DNA of 64,000 bases, taken from NCBI RefSeq assembly GCF_001640805.2, contig NC_066835.1:7062227-7126226 (forward strand), given 5' to 3'. The notes beneath the pieces are model-generated. The model did not search any database, had not been told where the DNA came from, and was given only the letters and a program-made list of their open reading frames with translations. Shown piece by piece: positions 25,120-37,742 of the stretch (position 1 is the first letter of the stretch; every line of letters begins with the position of its first letter). Both the position numbers and the translations under genes were made by a program. This DNA is from Lates calcarifer. Its lineage: Eukaryota > Chordata > Actinopteri > Centropomidae.

Positions 25120-25506
25120 CAAAATATTAGCCGTCATCCCTTAGTGCAGAAGTGTAAACCCGGCTGTAGTCACATTTAGTTGTATTTTCTTTCATTCAGT
25201 TTAAATCTATGGGAATTAAATGCTTTCAAAATTATTTCATTAAAGAACTATGCTGTCAGTGCATTGACCTTAAGCATAAGAAGACGAGTACACATAATTA
25301 AAGTGTCACAACGGGCTGGTTACAACACAGTATGCTGACAAAACCACTGTAGCATGGTTGAAGGAAGGCAAGAGGGGTGTTGTGCATATGGATTCACACA
25401 CTTACACACATACTGACAAATATACACACCACCCAAACTTATGAGGTGGAAATGACTTATCACTCCTCATCCATTTCATCACTAGGATATATACGACTGT
25501 GCACTT

Positions 25507-25551
<45 letters not shown>

Positions 25552-25639
25552 TGAAACAACTCTCCCCTAGACATATTGTCTCACACACATACACTTGTTT
25601 GCCTCAGGACACAGACTGTCCTCCACTGTCTGTTTATGA
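25120..25639. other. No gene; CA array inside
   Basis: Contains the CA array at 25510-25548. Frames at 25377-25824 run through the CA repeat and are not genes. Confidence 0.5.
25510..25548. repeat. (CA)n microsatellite
   Basis: About 19 uninterrupted CA units. Confidence 0.98.
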
Positions 25640-25800
25640 ACTCATCTGTTTGCTGCAGACAGGCTGGAGATGAGGACATTTATAGCTTGTTGCGATATGG
25701 CCCCATATTCAGCGCGATTAATCTACTGTCTAATTTGCCCTCAGCACTCCCAACACATCTTGTCATCTTGTACATAACCTATCATAAAACCGCCATTCAC
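25640..25800. promoter_or_regulatory. Candidate conserved non-coding block
   Basis: A short, repeat-free, ordered stretch containing gcgcgattaatctactg and taatttgccctcag (homeodomain-like) and catcttgtacataacc. Inference only. Confidence 0.25.
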
Positions 25801-26593
25801 AGCCATCATCTGCTTCATTTGTAACCTTTGAAGTTCTCAGGAGGTTTTTTGTTGTTGTTGTGGGGTTTTCCATAGCACCCAGACACTGAGGTGTCTGATG
25901 TTGTTTGGTTCAAAATTGACTGAGATAGAGCCTTATTAACCAGAATTATTTAGAGGAATTGTAGCAGAGAGTAATCATCTGAATGTGTCATACATATACT
26001 GAAATAAGGGAACAGGAAGCAGGCGAACCTGCCTGTGTGCTTGTTTGTGTGCAAGCTCATGCACGAGCAAACTTGTGTGGATGTGTATCTGTGTGTATGG
26101 TTGGTGTGACTCCACCCACAGAAACCTTCACTTTTCACCCAGATGGGAGCCAGGGATCAATAATGCATCAGCCAACAGATGGGTGACTGTCCCTCCTATC
26201 ATTTGTTGCCTCTCCTCATCATTTCCCCGGCCAAAGTATTAGGAAACAAAGGTGAAAGAGGGAGATGGAGACAGAGAAAGACAGGATGACAGAGGAGGGA
26301 AATAAAGAGAGGGGTAGAGTGGATGTTTACTCCAGTGGTTCTCCAAGGCCGCTTCCTCAAAGGCTCAAAAAGAAATGGAAAGTTAAAGTTTTTTTGAGTC
26401 AAAGTGTCTGTGTGTATTTGTGGTGGAAGAACTGAGTGATTCAGTATGAACAGTATGATTATGCCTTCAAAGAGCTTATTTCTACTTCAATTATGTCTGA
26501 TTGCACAGTGTTTTCTTGTGACCATTTCCTGAGTGTTATAATAGCAGAGCCATAGTTTTTTTATGTATGTGCATGTGTGTGTGTGTGTGTGTA
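25801..26593. other. No gene
   Basis: Single-copy sequence ending in a (TG)n run (26574-26592) into which the Tc1-like element inserted at a TA. Confidence 0.5.
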
Positions 26594-27108
26594 TACACTG
26601 ATCAGCCACAACATTAAAACCACTGACAGGTGAAGTGAATAACATTAATCATCTCATATCTCCTGATTTTCATCTGGATTTTACTTTGATACAGGCCACC
26701 CAATTTAACATTGTTGTAGACCAAGTATACCTCCCCATGGCAAACGCACTCCCCAATGGCAGGGGCCTCCCCCAGTAGGATGGTGCTCCAACCACACTAC
26801 AAAAACTGCTCAGAAATATCTCAAGGAACAGCAAGAGCCCAAGGTTTTGACCTGGCCTCCAAATCCCCCAAACCCAAATCTGATTGAACATCTGTGGGAT
26901 GTACCAGAACAAGCCAGATGTTGGAGGCCCCACCCTGCAACCCACAGGACCAAAAGGATCCGCTGCCAATATCCCAATGCCAGACACCACAGGACACCCT
27001 CAGAGGTCCCGTTTCCATGACCTGAGGGGTCAAAGCTGTTCTAGCGGCACAAAGGGGACCTATGCAATATTATCCAAGTGGTTTTTATGTTGTGGTTGAT
27101 CTGTGTGT
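26594..27108 (+). mobile_element. Internally deleted Tc1-like transposon
   Basis: The ends are inverted: cactgatcagccacaacatt (from 26596) against the complement of ...atgttgtggttgatctgtgtg (ending 27108), about 28 bp with a few mismatches. They lie next to TA, the Tc1/mariner target. Between them, after about 60 bp of left-end sequence, the copy jumps at about 26680 to the transposase 3' region. The plus-strand reading near 26850-26902 gives WPPNPPNPN followed by LIEHLWD, matching the DDE motif region WP..SPDLNPIEHLWD with the catalytic Asp changed to Asn. Roughly the first two-thirds of the transposase gene is missing. The copy is non-autonomous and dead. Confidence 0.88.
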
Positions 27109-27949
27109 TCACATATATACACACACATTGTGGGTATAAAGATAAAATGACAGTTTTACAAAGACAGCTCAACTTGCAATACAAGTTAACAGAGAATTCA
27201 CTGAGCTATAAAACATTTTTGAAGAAACCCACATGGCCCAGTGTGGAAAAGCACTTTGCTGTGTAGAACAGTTCTCTCTTGAGAATGGTCAAGTCTACCC
27301 AGAACATCAATGGTTTTCATACCTCCACCCATCCGTCACATCAACCAGTAGCTGTCCCTCAGGAAATGATGGCATCTTCAAACATCTCACATACCGTAGC
27401 TGTAGTATGTTCAGCCCATTGCAGTAATATAGGCAGAGTATAAAGAAACTTGATGGTAGGCATCAAGCTCAAGGACAGTTTCCACCAACAGACAACTCTT
27501 GAACAACTCTTTGTAAGTTTGTTTCCTCCATTTTGAGTCTCAGCTGTCAAAGATGAACAAATACAAGATAGTTCCTCCACAAAATTGGCAGTTTTACAAG
27601 TGATGCATTTAAAAAGTAGAATCAGAAATTATGTAGTTTAGTTATCCTGATTTTTAGTCAAGTTCCAAAAATGCTGGATATTACATTTCACATAATGCAA
27701 CCCAGTAGCATTTATTGTTTAGTCTTCCCTAAATGCAGGCATTTACTAAGCCTGAGCCATCAGAACTCTGGTGAATTACTGGAGGTCCCATCCCAAGTTC
27801 CAGAAGACATTCTTCAGCTATCTTGACAAAATGAATAGTACTCCAGAACTTTTCGGTATCCCACTCAAGGTGAATAAATCCTCACATTTAATGATTCTGC
27901 TGACTGGTTTACACCCACTTGTTGCTCTGTCTCATTTCACTATAACTAC
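27109..27949. other. No gene
   Basis: AT-rich single-copy sequence. Short frames only, without motifs. Confidence 0.45.
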
Positions 27950-28110
27950 ACTTATTTAACTTCATATAGAACTTTATTTAACTATTATAACAAAGTAATT
28001 TATTCAACTTTAACTTTATTCAACGTCATTATAGTTGGACTTTATATTACTTTATTATAACAGTATTTCATTTATTATAGGAGTTCTTTAACTTTATTTC
28101 AACAGGTACA
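27950..28110. repeat. Degenerate AT-rich tandem repeat (aactttatt-rich)
   Basis: The words 'aactttattcaac', 'aactttatttaac' and 'ctttattataac' recur at irregular spacing of 15-40 bp. This looks like a decayed minisatellite or low-complexity expansion. Confidence 0.6.
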
Positions 28111-28439
28111 AGACTAGCCTATGGCCTACTGACATCTTAAGTGATGTTCCTTGTTACAGATTCAGCTGTTTGTTATCAAAACCTTTCTCTCCAGAATAGT
28201 AGAGAACTCTAAGCATAGTTTTTCCCTTCTTTTGGCTTAGGTCCAATGCTTGAGTTTTATAAATGGACAGGGAAAACCCTGTACTGCATAATTAGTAAAC
28301 TGAAGTTCATGTGTAAAAATGTGCCGCTTAAAGTTGTGAAACATATATTTGAGCTTTGATGTTAAAAAATCTAATTGAGCTCGAGCCGCAGCATATAAAT
28401 TATGTTTCCCCCTTCTCAGTCAGTATAGCTGTAATCAGA
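28111..28439. other. No gene
   Basis: Nothing recognised. Confidence 0.4.
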
Positions 28440-28760
28440 TATGATTGGCACCATAGCTGAACAGGCACAACCCTGGTATTTAAGTTAAATATGGGAAGTG
28501 CAGCATAAATAAGCTCTCACCACTTGCTACACTAATTAGCAATCATCACCTTTAGATCTTGTAAAATTTATAAATGAAACGAAAATGCTCATCTCAGTAT
28601 GGTGATGAAGGCATCCATTTTGAAGACATTTTCCTAATTTATTTGTTGACATCCCTCTCTGTACGTGGGCACATCATGTCATCAGTAAGCAAGGTTATTT
28701 CTTTTGCTGAATTCTAGTTGCATGACAGTATATTACTGCCAACTGTGTGACCAGTGACTG
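28440..28760. promoter_or_regulatory. Candidate conserved non-coding block
   Basis: An AT-rich but ordered stretch with clustered homeodomain-type words (cactaattagcaatcatc near 28530; cctaatttatttgttgac near 28632; gcatgacagt near 28721, MEIS-like TGACAG). No repeats or frames. Inference only. Confidence 0.28.
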
Positions 28761-29107
28761 TTGTTAAAATGCTCATTATACGATACCATCATCTTCAGCA
28801 TGATATTGACAAATGTTCAGAATGAACATGTGCCTACGGTGAAATTAATCAGAATTTTTCTTTGACCCTCCAAAGTTAACATTTTGCACTGACAGTTTGC
28901 AAGGTGACAGTCAAGCATCCTGCACCTGCAATTAGTTATGTCTTTTTAAATAGTTTAAATTTATGTCAGAAAACTTGGGGAAACTAGAAATTGCAATGCC
29001 AAAGGCAACATGTTGATTGGCTATGAGTGTGAGATGAGGTTCTCAACACATTCCCCTGGCAGCAGCACTTCTGGCTTAATTTTCTGCTCTAATACAACAA
29101 GTATATA
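28761..29107. other. No gene
   Basis: Nothing recognised before the Tc1-like left end; position 29106-29107 is the TA target. Confidence 0.4.
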
Positions 29108-30266
<1,159 letters not shown>

Positions 30267-32728
30267 TATGGCTATCCAAGATTAGACATTGTTTAAATTA
30301 ATGTAAACTTGTGCTGCTTTTGTCTTATGCAGAAGGAAAGTAAAATGTGAAAGTCAGGGTCATGCTTTTTTTTTTTAACAGTTTCACAGGAGTAGAGAGG
30401 TCCACTTGTGTGATTTGAACTCAAGTAATATTTTACAGGGCGAGGCAGTGAACCTGATCTCAGCTTCACCTCTCCAATCACTCACCCAGAGGGAGTTCCT
30501 CTGCCATGCTGCCCCTAGGGGTTTTGTAGCCCTTCACATCTATTTCTATGGATATGCCGGTGGCACTGTCAATCATCCATGAGCGGGTCTGAATGAGTTT
30601 GTAACTAATACCGCGCTCTGATGTAGTGCCCCTTCCTCATCCATTTCCCTCTGTGGGGGTCAGATAGGCTTATTCTTACCTGTTTCACTCCACCGCCCTG
30701 CTCTCCCTCCCTCCCTTCCACACACACACACACACACCACACTCTTTCTCTGTTGATCTTTCTCCAACTCGCTCCTTTTAGTTTCCAGAAGGTAAAGCTT
30801 GTTCAGTTCAGATGGCTGCTGCCAGTTGGTGAGTCTGACTGCTTTAACATATCAAAGGTGCTGCGCAAGAAAAAAGCTCCTCATTATTTCAACAGCCAAC
30901 ATCAAGCAACTGTGCATTTGTAAACCACAAGGGCTGGGGGGGGGGGCAACTGGCTAAAGTTAAGTAACAGATTTAGAAAATATGACCAATCACTTTTGAT
31001 TATAATGTCTTGCAAGTATAACTTTTTCGGTCTTTAAATGTGTCTTTTCAGTGATAACACAATGTACTCTTCAAGACTTCAGTTTAGGAACTCCTACGAC
31101 CTTGATATGTGCGCATTTGTGACTTTGTCCTTTTCATGTTCTCTCTATCTTTTTGCCCACATCTTGCACTGGCTTGAAACAGTGCTTCAACTTTCTGTGT
31201 GTTTCATGTGAGTTTTTTTTTTTTTCCCTCTCAGCCTCTCTGTTCCTTTGTGTTGTCTGCGGGTGTGTCGTGATTCATTAGCTGCGCTGGGTGAGAGGTT
31301 CGGGACACATTTTTCTGCACTTTTGAAAGCTGTGGGAAAAATGTCATTTGTAATTTGTTAGACAAACACTGGCCCATGAAAGGTCACAAACATGAACAAA
31401 AAGAAAAATGTGGCTGCATTGGGCAGCAAATAGAATATTTCATTTATGATGACAACAGTATCCCTGCAAACAAAAACTCATTTGCACACTCACAGACACA
31501 CATGAACATTGATGAACTCATTCTTCAACAATCTTTTGGCAGCATAATTACAACTGGCATGCTATCAGCATTTTCACCTTTGCTGAGGTCTTGTTTAGCC
31601 ATTGTGTGTAATTGACTTCATGCTAGTTAATGTAATCTTATTCATAACTGTGCAGGGGGCTACACTGGTCACATTACAGTCAATGGGACATGGCCTGAGG
31701 TTGTGAATGGGTCTGTGTGTTTTTGTTAGGTAACTATGTGCCATAGCAACATAGATTACACACCCCTCACAAAGTCATTCTGCACTTTGAACAATCTGCA
31801 CACAAATATTACACAATTTTTCTTGTCCCCACAGGCCATGCCACATGTTAACACAAGTAAAACTCTGACAAACACACAGCTGAGGTGTCTGCTAACCCTA
31901 CATGAAGCCAATTAGATGGCAAGTTTTGCATATGGTCGCCCCCCCTTCCATCTGACCGCAGTTCTGTACAGACAGAGTGATGGTATAATGATGCACAAAA
32001 CTAAGAGAGAGAAAAACTGGGAAAGAGGTATGACATATAATGCAACAGCACCGCTAAATGAGAGTGGATGGAAGGGAAAGCAAAAGACAAGTGCTTGGAT
32101 TACAATTCAGCTGTTTATCATATAAATGAAGGGTTGTGTTCAACTGAGCCAGGGGATAACAATCAATCGTTTGGCTTGCAGATCTGTCTCCATTTCCTTG
32201 CCATTGCCAGCCATCCACATAATTCCACTGTGTGTCACATGCAATTCTGCCTGCATCTATTTGCTCTGCTAATGTCTGTTGTTTCATTTCATCACCTCTG
32301 ACATGCTCAGTAAGAGGAAAGAGGTGTTTTTCTTGCATCAGTGCCTGCTCTTGATGACATATTTTCATTTCATTTGGATATTTTACTGATTTGGAGCCAG
32401 TATGATCATCACAGATAAAGTGTTTACATTTAGAAAGCATTCCTGTCTCATTTTAAAGCAGATGGCAGGAGTAGATGAAGCAAATTGACCACTTTGTCAA
32501 TGTGAAGTGCATTTCTGGTGCACAGAGGGCCTTTATCGCAGCATCCAGATAATGCCAATCCGTGTGAATTTTGTTAACACAGAGTACAGTGCATTCACAT
32601 GTAGCCAGGTTACCTTAAAAGGTTGGTTGCTGTCCACGAACCATATGCTCAACAAATGTGATTTGTTTGGAGAATGATGGATCTCATTGGTGAAACATAC
32701 AGTACTGACACCTCTGCAACCATGACGG
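30267..32728. other. No gene; short CA array
   Basis: A CA array lies at 30719-30737 and a G-run at 30936-30945. A T-run occurs at 31215-31225. Frames of 60-128 codons at 31355-32440 overlap on both strands and carry no motifs. Confidence 0.45.
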
Positions 32729-32895
32729 CTGTACACACCCTAACCACCAGTCCATTTTCCACCATTTATTGGGGTATGGGTTGCAGAGGCGAGAGTCTGT
32801 GGGAAGTAGCCCACGTGTCCTTCTCTCTAGACCTCTACTGCTTCCTGTGAGATCTCAGGGCATTTTCAGGATAGATGGGATACATGCTTTGAGGT
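32729..32895. repeat. Possible relic of a dispersed repeat
   Basis: Text such as 'ttggggtatgggttgcagaggc' and 'gggcattttcaggatagatgg' resembles decayed copies of a common fish repeat. The match is weak and the ends are not visible. Confidence 0.25.
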
Positions 32896-33010
32896 CAGAT
32901 CCAGTTTTAAGGTATACCGTGGTTTGAATAAGTCAGCGTTTCAAAACCATTGATACTTTCCATCATACCATTCCTATGGTATAAGCTGCCCAAAAAATTA
33001 AACAAACATA
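32896..33010 (+). repeat. Fragment of a 'taccgtggtttgaa' hAT-like repeat
   Basis: ggtataccgtggtttgaata, gcgtttcaaaaccattgat and cctatggtataagctgc are phrases of a dispersed fish repeat with a self-complementary gttt..aaac core. Probably the same family as 33580-33713, but no terminal repeats are seen here. Confidence 0.5.
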
Positions 33011-33313
33011 AAAGAATTCAATTCTTCTTTATGTTCTGAGATTGTTGAGCTGCAGGTTTAGGCTCACTTAAGGAATTTATATTATTTAATTATTTTAATT
33101 TAACAAACACCTTAACTAACGTTCCAAACATTCTGTGTTGTTTAAAAATAAAATTGAATATGTTCAGGAAAAAAAAAAGTTTTTCTTACCAGGCATGTCA
33201 AAATGATATATATAATTTCTATATTTATCAGAAACTGCAGGAATAGTAAAATGGTCCTTTGAGAACCTTCATACAGAGCTTGAAACATACTACCTACAGA
33301 CTGGATTGTTGCA

Positions 33314-33500
33314 ACCCAACAAAAAGTTAAAACTACCCACAAAATAGGTTTCACAGTCAACCCACAGAGTTGGGTTGGTTATACAACCCAACATGCAGGG
33401 TCAAAACAACCCATGGTTGGGTTTGTCCATATTTGACCCATCCATAGGTTGCAGAAACGACCCAAACTGGGTTATTTTAAACCCAACATTTTTTAGTGTG
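33314..33500. mobile_element. TGGGTT-rich non-autonomous element
   Basis: The block is built from repeated TGGGTTg / cAACCCA words in both orientations (for example gcaacccaac, gagttgggttggtt, acaacccatggttgggtt, ctgggttattttaaaccc). The plus-strand right end, aacccaacattttttagtgtg-like, matches a common fish element whose termini read ACACT..AAAAA. It is self-complementary over much of its length. Confidence 0.6.
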
Positions 33501-33579
33501 TATTGTGATAGCTGATAGAATGCACTACTCTGTTGTGGTAGATATTCTCTACCTGACAGAATGGGCACCCTATTGTGAC

Positions 33580-33713
33580 TAGACATGGGCCGGGTACCAG
33601 TTTCAAAAAGTCAAATTCTTAGAGCTTTAATCGCAATACCACTAAATCGTGAAACGGTGATATTTTTGCTTAAGGTTATCATACTGTCAGAATCTCAAAT
33701 TAGCCCATGCCTA
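33580..33713. mobile_element. 134-bp hAT-like MITE with TIRs and diverged 8-bp TSD
   Basis: The terminal repeats are TAGACATGGGC (33580-33590) and GCCCATGCCTA (33703-33713), differing at one position. The flanking octamers attgtgac (33572-33579) and actgtaac (33714-33721) match at 6 of 8, consistent with an old 8-bp target-site duplication. The interior holds gtttcaaaaagtc and aatcgtgaaacggtgat, shared with the fragment at 32896. Non-coding. Confidence 0.65.
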
Positions 33714-34388
33714 ACTGTAACACCAAGCTCCTGATCATCTGTAAAGATTGAAATATAAAGTGATAAATGTGTTGACAGTGCACATTTGTTATTACATTTG
33801 TGAGACTGAATATCTAGTCTCATCAAAGTTTTTGTGAACCACCAGATGCAAAGATTCTCAGACTGTGCTGCTTGTTGCTTAAGTACACAGTGCCCAGACC
33901 GGTGCTGTTTGAGCTATCAGCTAAGATGCATACAGACAGGACCAGCCTGATCAATAGCTATCTGCCATTTCATTGCCTGGCAGGCAGAAACAAAAGTGGG
34001 CAGAATAACAAGTTTCATTGTTTTGAGTGTGCACATAGGCTGCCAGTTATCTTTCCACATGACTTGCATCATCAAATATCCTTATAAGAATAAAGTTGTC
34101 CGTGACTTAAATATTCCTGTCTGGGCAACAGGCTTTAGTTCAAGCTCATGAACTGACAGACAGACCTTCCATTTTGCATGTCAGACCTTACTTTTGCGCT
34201 GTTCCACTCATTTGCAGCAAACCACATCCTCCCTGCTCGTTCCCTTCATGTCTTTAGTCTTTTGTGGGCCTGAACTGCTCCAACAAACCTTTTGTCAAAG
34301 CCTGCACTGTGCACCCTTTGACTTTAAGGGCTTAACAATTACAAATCATCTTGAAAGAGCCACAAAGGGGATATTATTAAAGATGAAT
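33714..34388. other. No gene
   Basis: Short frames at 33872-34391 have no motifs; no repeats recognised. Confidence 0.45.
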
Positions 34389-34680
34389 TAAAGCGGGCTG
34401 CTTTAGGAGTTTCCTTTAAACTTCACTACGGCAAGGATTGAGGGATTAGTAACAAGGGATGCTAATGATGCATGACAGGGAAGCCCCTCCATTGTGATAT
34501 GTGACCTCTACAGGACTTGATTATGGGTGCGATTTCATTAATCCTGCTCTTCAGCACAACCTCTAGGTATTAAAAAGAGCACATATCACCCTCTTGCAGC
34601 AGGTGTTTTAATAAAAATAGTAATGTCAGCTTTGTGGTAATCCTGCTCCCTGTGATTGATGGGTGCCGTCCATGTACACT
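34389..34680. promoter_or_regulatory. Candidate conserved non-coding block
   Basis: Repeat-free, ordered sequence with many developmental-factor words: gattagtaacaagggatgc, ctaatgatgcatgac, tttcattaatcctgctc, ttttaataaaaatag and ggtaatcctgctccctg. The doubled 'TAATCC(T)GCTC' word (near 34541 and 34638), a bicoid/OTX-type site, is notable. No coding frame. Inference from motif density. Confidence 0.35.
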
Positions 34681-35409
34681 CATAAATGTGTATGCTGACA
34701 CATACGCCATCTCTAACCTGTAGAACTACCTCACCCACTTCCTGTTTGCCTCAGATGTATCAACTCTCAACTCCAAAAAAAAAAAAAAAAAAAAGATTTT
34801 TTGGTAACTTTGCTGTCTGCTGAATACAAAGTGAAGTGATTACATGGAGACCTCCCACTGCTCTCAGCAAACTGCTGCCTCTGTAACTCACACTGTCATA
34901 GAGGCTTGGCACCAGCTCTGCCTGGGTATAGTAGTGCCCCCACCCACCTACCCCCGCCACCCCCCATGTACTATGATTAGCATACAGGCCATGTCTCACT
35001 GGCTGCCAACCTTTAGGCAGTGATTCCATCTTGTCGTGATACACAGTGAGGGAGTGCAGTAAAACTGCCATGCTGCCAGGCTCTGACGGCTACAAAATTG
35101 CAGCAAGGCTGTGAAAAGGAAAAAGGAGAAGAAAAAAATTACAACCTGCCTGGCAGATCGTCAAGAAAGAAAGGGGACTGAACTCACAGAGGAGCTACTT
35201 CACCTTATTTTCTTCTGTTGGTGTTGTTGTTGGGAGTTATTGATGTAATTGACCAGCCTAAGGACAAGGGAAAAATCTATAGTTTAAGAAGATTTTCTTT
35301 TTTTCCAAAATGGAGGCATCAGTGAAGGTAGCCAAGTTCCATTCATGTATTGTAGGTCATCTTATTGATTGTAAGTTAACTGTAATTGAACACGACTGAG
35401 ACTGGTGTT
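34681..35409. other. No gene; poly-A tract 34775-34794
   Basis: A 20-A run sits at 34775-34794. The minus-strand frame crossing it (34760-35071) begins in the tract and has no motif. Confidence 0.45.
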
Positions 35410-35540
35410 AAGAAGAGACCTGGCACTCAGGCCTTTGGCTCGCACGTCCGATAGGTAGCCCAGCTCTGCAAGTTTATGGCCATCAGGGCTACAAAAATCA
35501 GAACTTTTCTATCCAGCTCGGGCTCCTAATCACCTCTCTC
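35410..35540. promoter_or_regulatory. Small candidate non-coding element
   Basis: CpG-retaining ordered sequence (ggctcgcacgtccgatagg, gcaagtttatggccatc, gggctcctaatcacctc). Inference only. Confidence 0.2.
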
Positions 35541-36764
35541 TCGCTCTCTGCTCTCAGCTGCTTTTTCTTTTAACCTTGCATCCTCATTTTCTTTTTCAAG
35601 AAGCAGACAATATTTAGCAAACGGATCACCAGCAAACCCCCATTTGAAGTCTTTAACCCTGCCTGAGGGCAAGCTGTGTTACCTTCATAAAAACAAGTTT
35701 TCTAGTCAGATAAGCCTTGATCATCAAGAACACTTTCAACCTGTGATACTTAAATGCACTAATTATGTGACCACATGTTGTGAAGAAGAAATAAATCTAT
35801 GTGGATGCAGGCAGCCTCTGAACTTACCACTAAAATCTTTTATCTCAAATAATTTGCATACTTTTGCATCTCTAAGATACCATAACCTTCAAAGGACACT
35901 GAGCAAATGCAAAACAAAAATCCACATCTTCCATCTTCTGAAGTAGCTTACCCTACTTACCGTACAGCAAAGCCAGTGTAGCAGGCAGACATCATCTCAT
36001 GTCTCATTCTTCTTTCTGTTTTTGCCACTGTTGTCAACTTGTGGTACGCAGAAATAGAACTCATAATTCTGGCTGTACATTTTTAAGGCAGGAAAGAAAA
36101 TCACTAAGCTGTGCTCACAGTGCTATGATGTTAAAGCTGTGGACATGATAAGACAATGTTGTCACAGGGAGCAAGATCTGACATGTGCACCTTGTGATAT
36201 CAGCCGCAGAGGACTACACAGTGTTATACTGTGACCACTCTTGCTTCCTCATACCTCATGCAGGGAATGTTTCTGAAGCTGTTTACAGTATGAAATGTAC
36301 AAACAGCCATGAATATTTACTGCATTTGTCATGTTACTTCAAAGGCACTAAAATCTTGATTGGCAGTGTACAAATGTAACTGGCTTCCAATTGCCAAATG
36401 GCAAAACCAATTTTGACATATAATATCATTTTGACATGTTGCTAATCTGAACATCCAGCTGCCTCACGTACAAAATACTGGTCTAGACTTTTCCGTCTGC
36501 GAGCTCTGGTCTTGACATGGATGATCAAAATATGCTCTGAATTGTGCCAAACTTTGATCAAACACGGTTGCCACCATGCCAAATTACCAGCTGGGTGAGC
36601 TGGTAGTGAGAGGGTTTGGCCCTGTTTAACGAACTGATAAAAAGGCAGTTTCATTCGGATCCCAATCCCTCTGCCAAAAGTAATTCTTGCTCCCGCTCCA
36701 TCCCTGAATTTAGAAAAAGGATGACTCACCACCTTCTTTCTGCCAGCTAGAGCCTGTTCACGTC

Positions 36765-36800
<36 letters not shown>

Positions 36801-37643
36801 GGACAATTTCTGTCCACTGACTATGTTAGAGTAGCAGCAAGTGGACCTTCCCTTTGTCCCTTTCTGTAATGCAGCAAGTTCTCGATACTGCCTCTTATGG
36901 AGCACTTGGAGAAATAGTCTGCTCTGGAATTATGCAAATTACCTGTGCAGAGAAAAGGAAAAAATAATATCTCATACCCTATGATTATTTCTGTTTCCAT
37001 TCTCTCACTCTGTTGTTGCTTTGTTGCCAGCTCTCCTGCATTGAGTATCTCTCTGCGGCTGGTTTTTCTTCACCATGTCTCCTTGCCCATGTACTGTATA
37101 TTTAATAGAAAATTCTATAAGAGATTGGAGACAGTGTTATCTGTATTTTTGTTCCCAGTGCATTTATACAATTATTATCTTCTGTTATCACACATACGCC
37201 TCCAAGGGCTTTACGGACACAGGGGGACAAAAAACCCAGAACATCTAACTCAACATCCATAATCATCACACCATGTAATACACTATGTAATATCAACAGG
37301 TGACAGAGGACAAAACAAGAGACAAGCCTACTCAGTTTACTTAATTCATGTTTGGCTGCATTCTTTTCTTTATTTCTATCTCTGTGTCTCCACAACAGCA
37401 CCACAAATGTAAAGATGAGCAATCTTATTATTAGAGGGGAAAACCTCAACTCAATTCGGTGCATTTATTCTGTGTGACAAAAAGGGATACACTTTCATTT
37501 GCAGCCTTTTTTATTTGATAATTTTAATTCATATGATTATTTTCTATGAAATGATATTCAGATTGCTGTAATGTCATGACAAAGCAAAGTAAAGCATTTG
37601 TTTTATAAACTAGCTAATTGTTTTTCGTTTTTGTTTTTTTTTT
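35541..37643. other. No gene; CA array and octamer site
   Basis: A CA array lies at 36768-36798. A perfect octamer ATGCAAAT (36932-36939) sits in gaattatgcaaattac, a POU-type site. The ordered region 36580-36730 underlies a motif-less minus-strand frame. No gene recognised. Confidence 0.45.
36768..36798. repeat. (CA)n microsatellite
   Basis: About 15 CA units. Confidence 0.97.
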
Positions 37644-37742
37644 TGACAAATGATTGAAACGGTCACATGATTATCAAAACTGTTGCCGTTTAATTTTCTG
37701 ACCACCAACTAAACAATTCATTGACTAATTGCTTCAGCTCTT
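37644..37742 (+). mobile_element. 3' fragment of the hAT-like MITE
   Basis: aatgattgaaacggtcac, gattatcaaaactgttgcc, gtttaattttctgacc and attgcttcagctctt match the right end of the MITE family at 61193-61539. The left part is lost. Confidence 0.65.

Noticed and set aside
26670..27033. Minus-strand frames of 70-106 codons
   Set aside because: Antisense to the transposase remnant on the plus strand.
27950..28110. Possible CRISPR-like spaced repeat
   Set aside because: Spacing is irregular, units are degenerate and AT-only, and the DNA is eukaryotic.
31733..31755. X-box-like word at gtgccatagcaac
   Set aside because: The left half-site departs from the RFX consensus at two or more positions; weaker than the 57480 site.
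31916..32440. 128-codon minus-strand frame (32054-32440) and overlapping plus frames
   Set aside because: No motif, overlapping frames on both strands, no splice-site support.
36442..36732. 96-codon minus-strand frame
   Set aside because: No recognisable domain, no splice context; the sequence reads better as ordered non-coding DNA.
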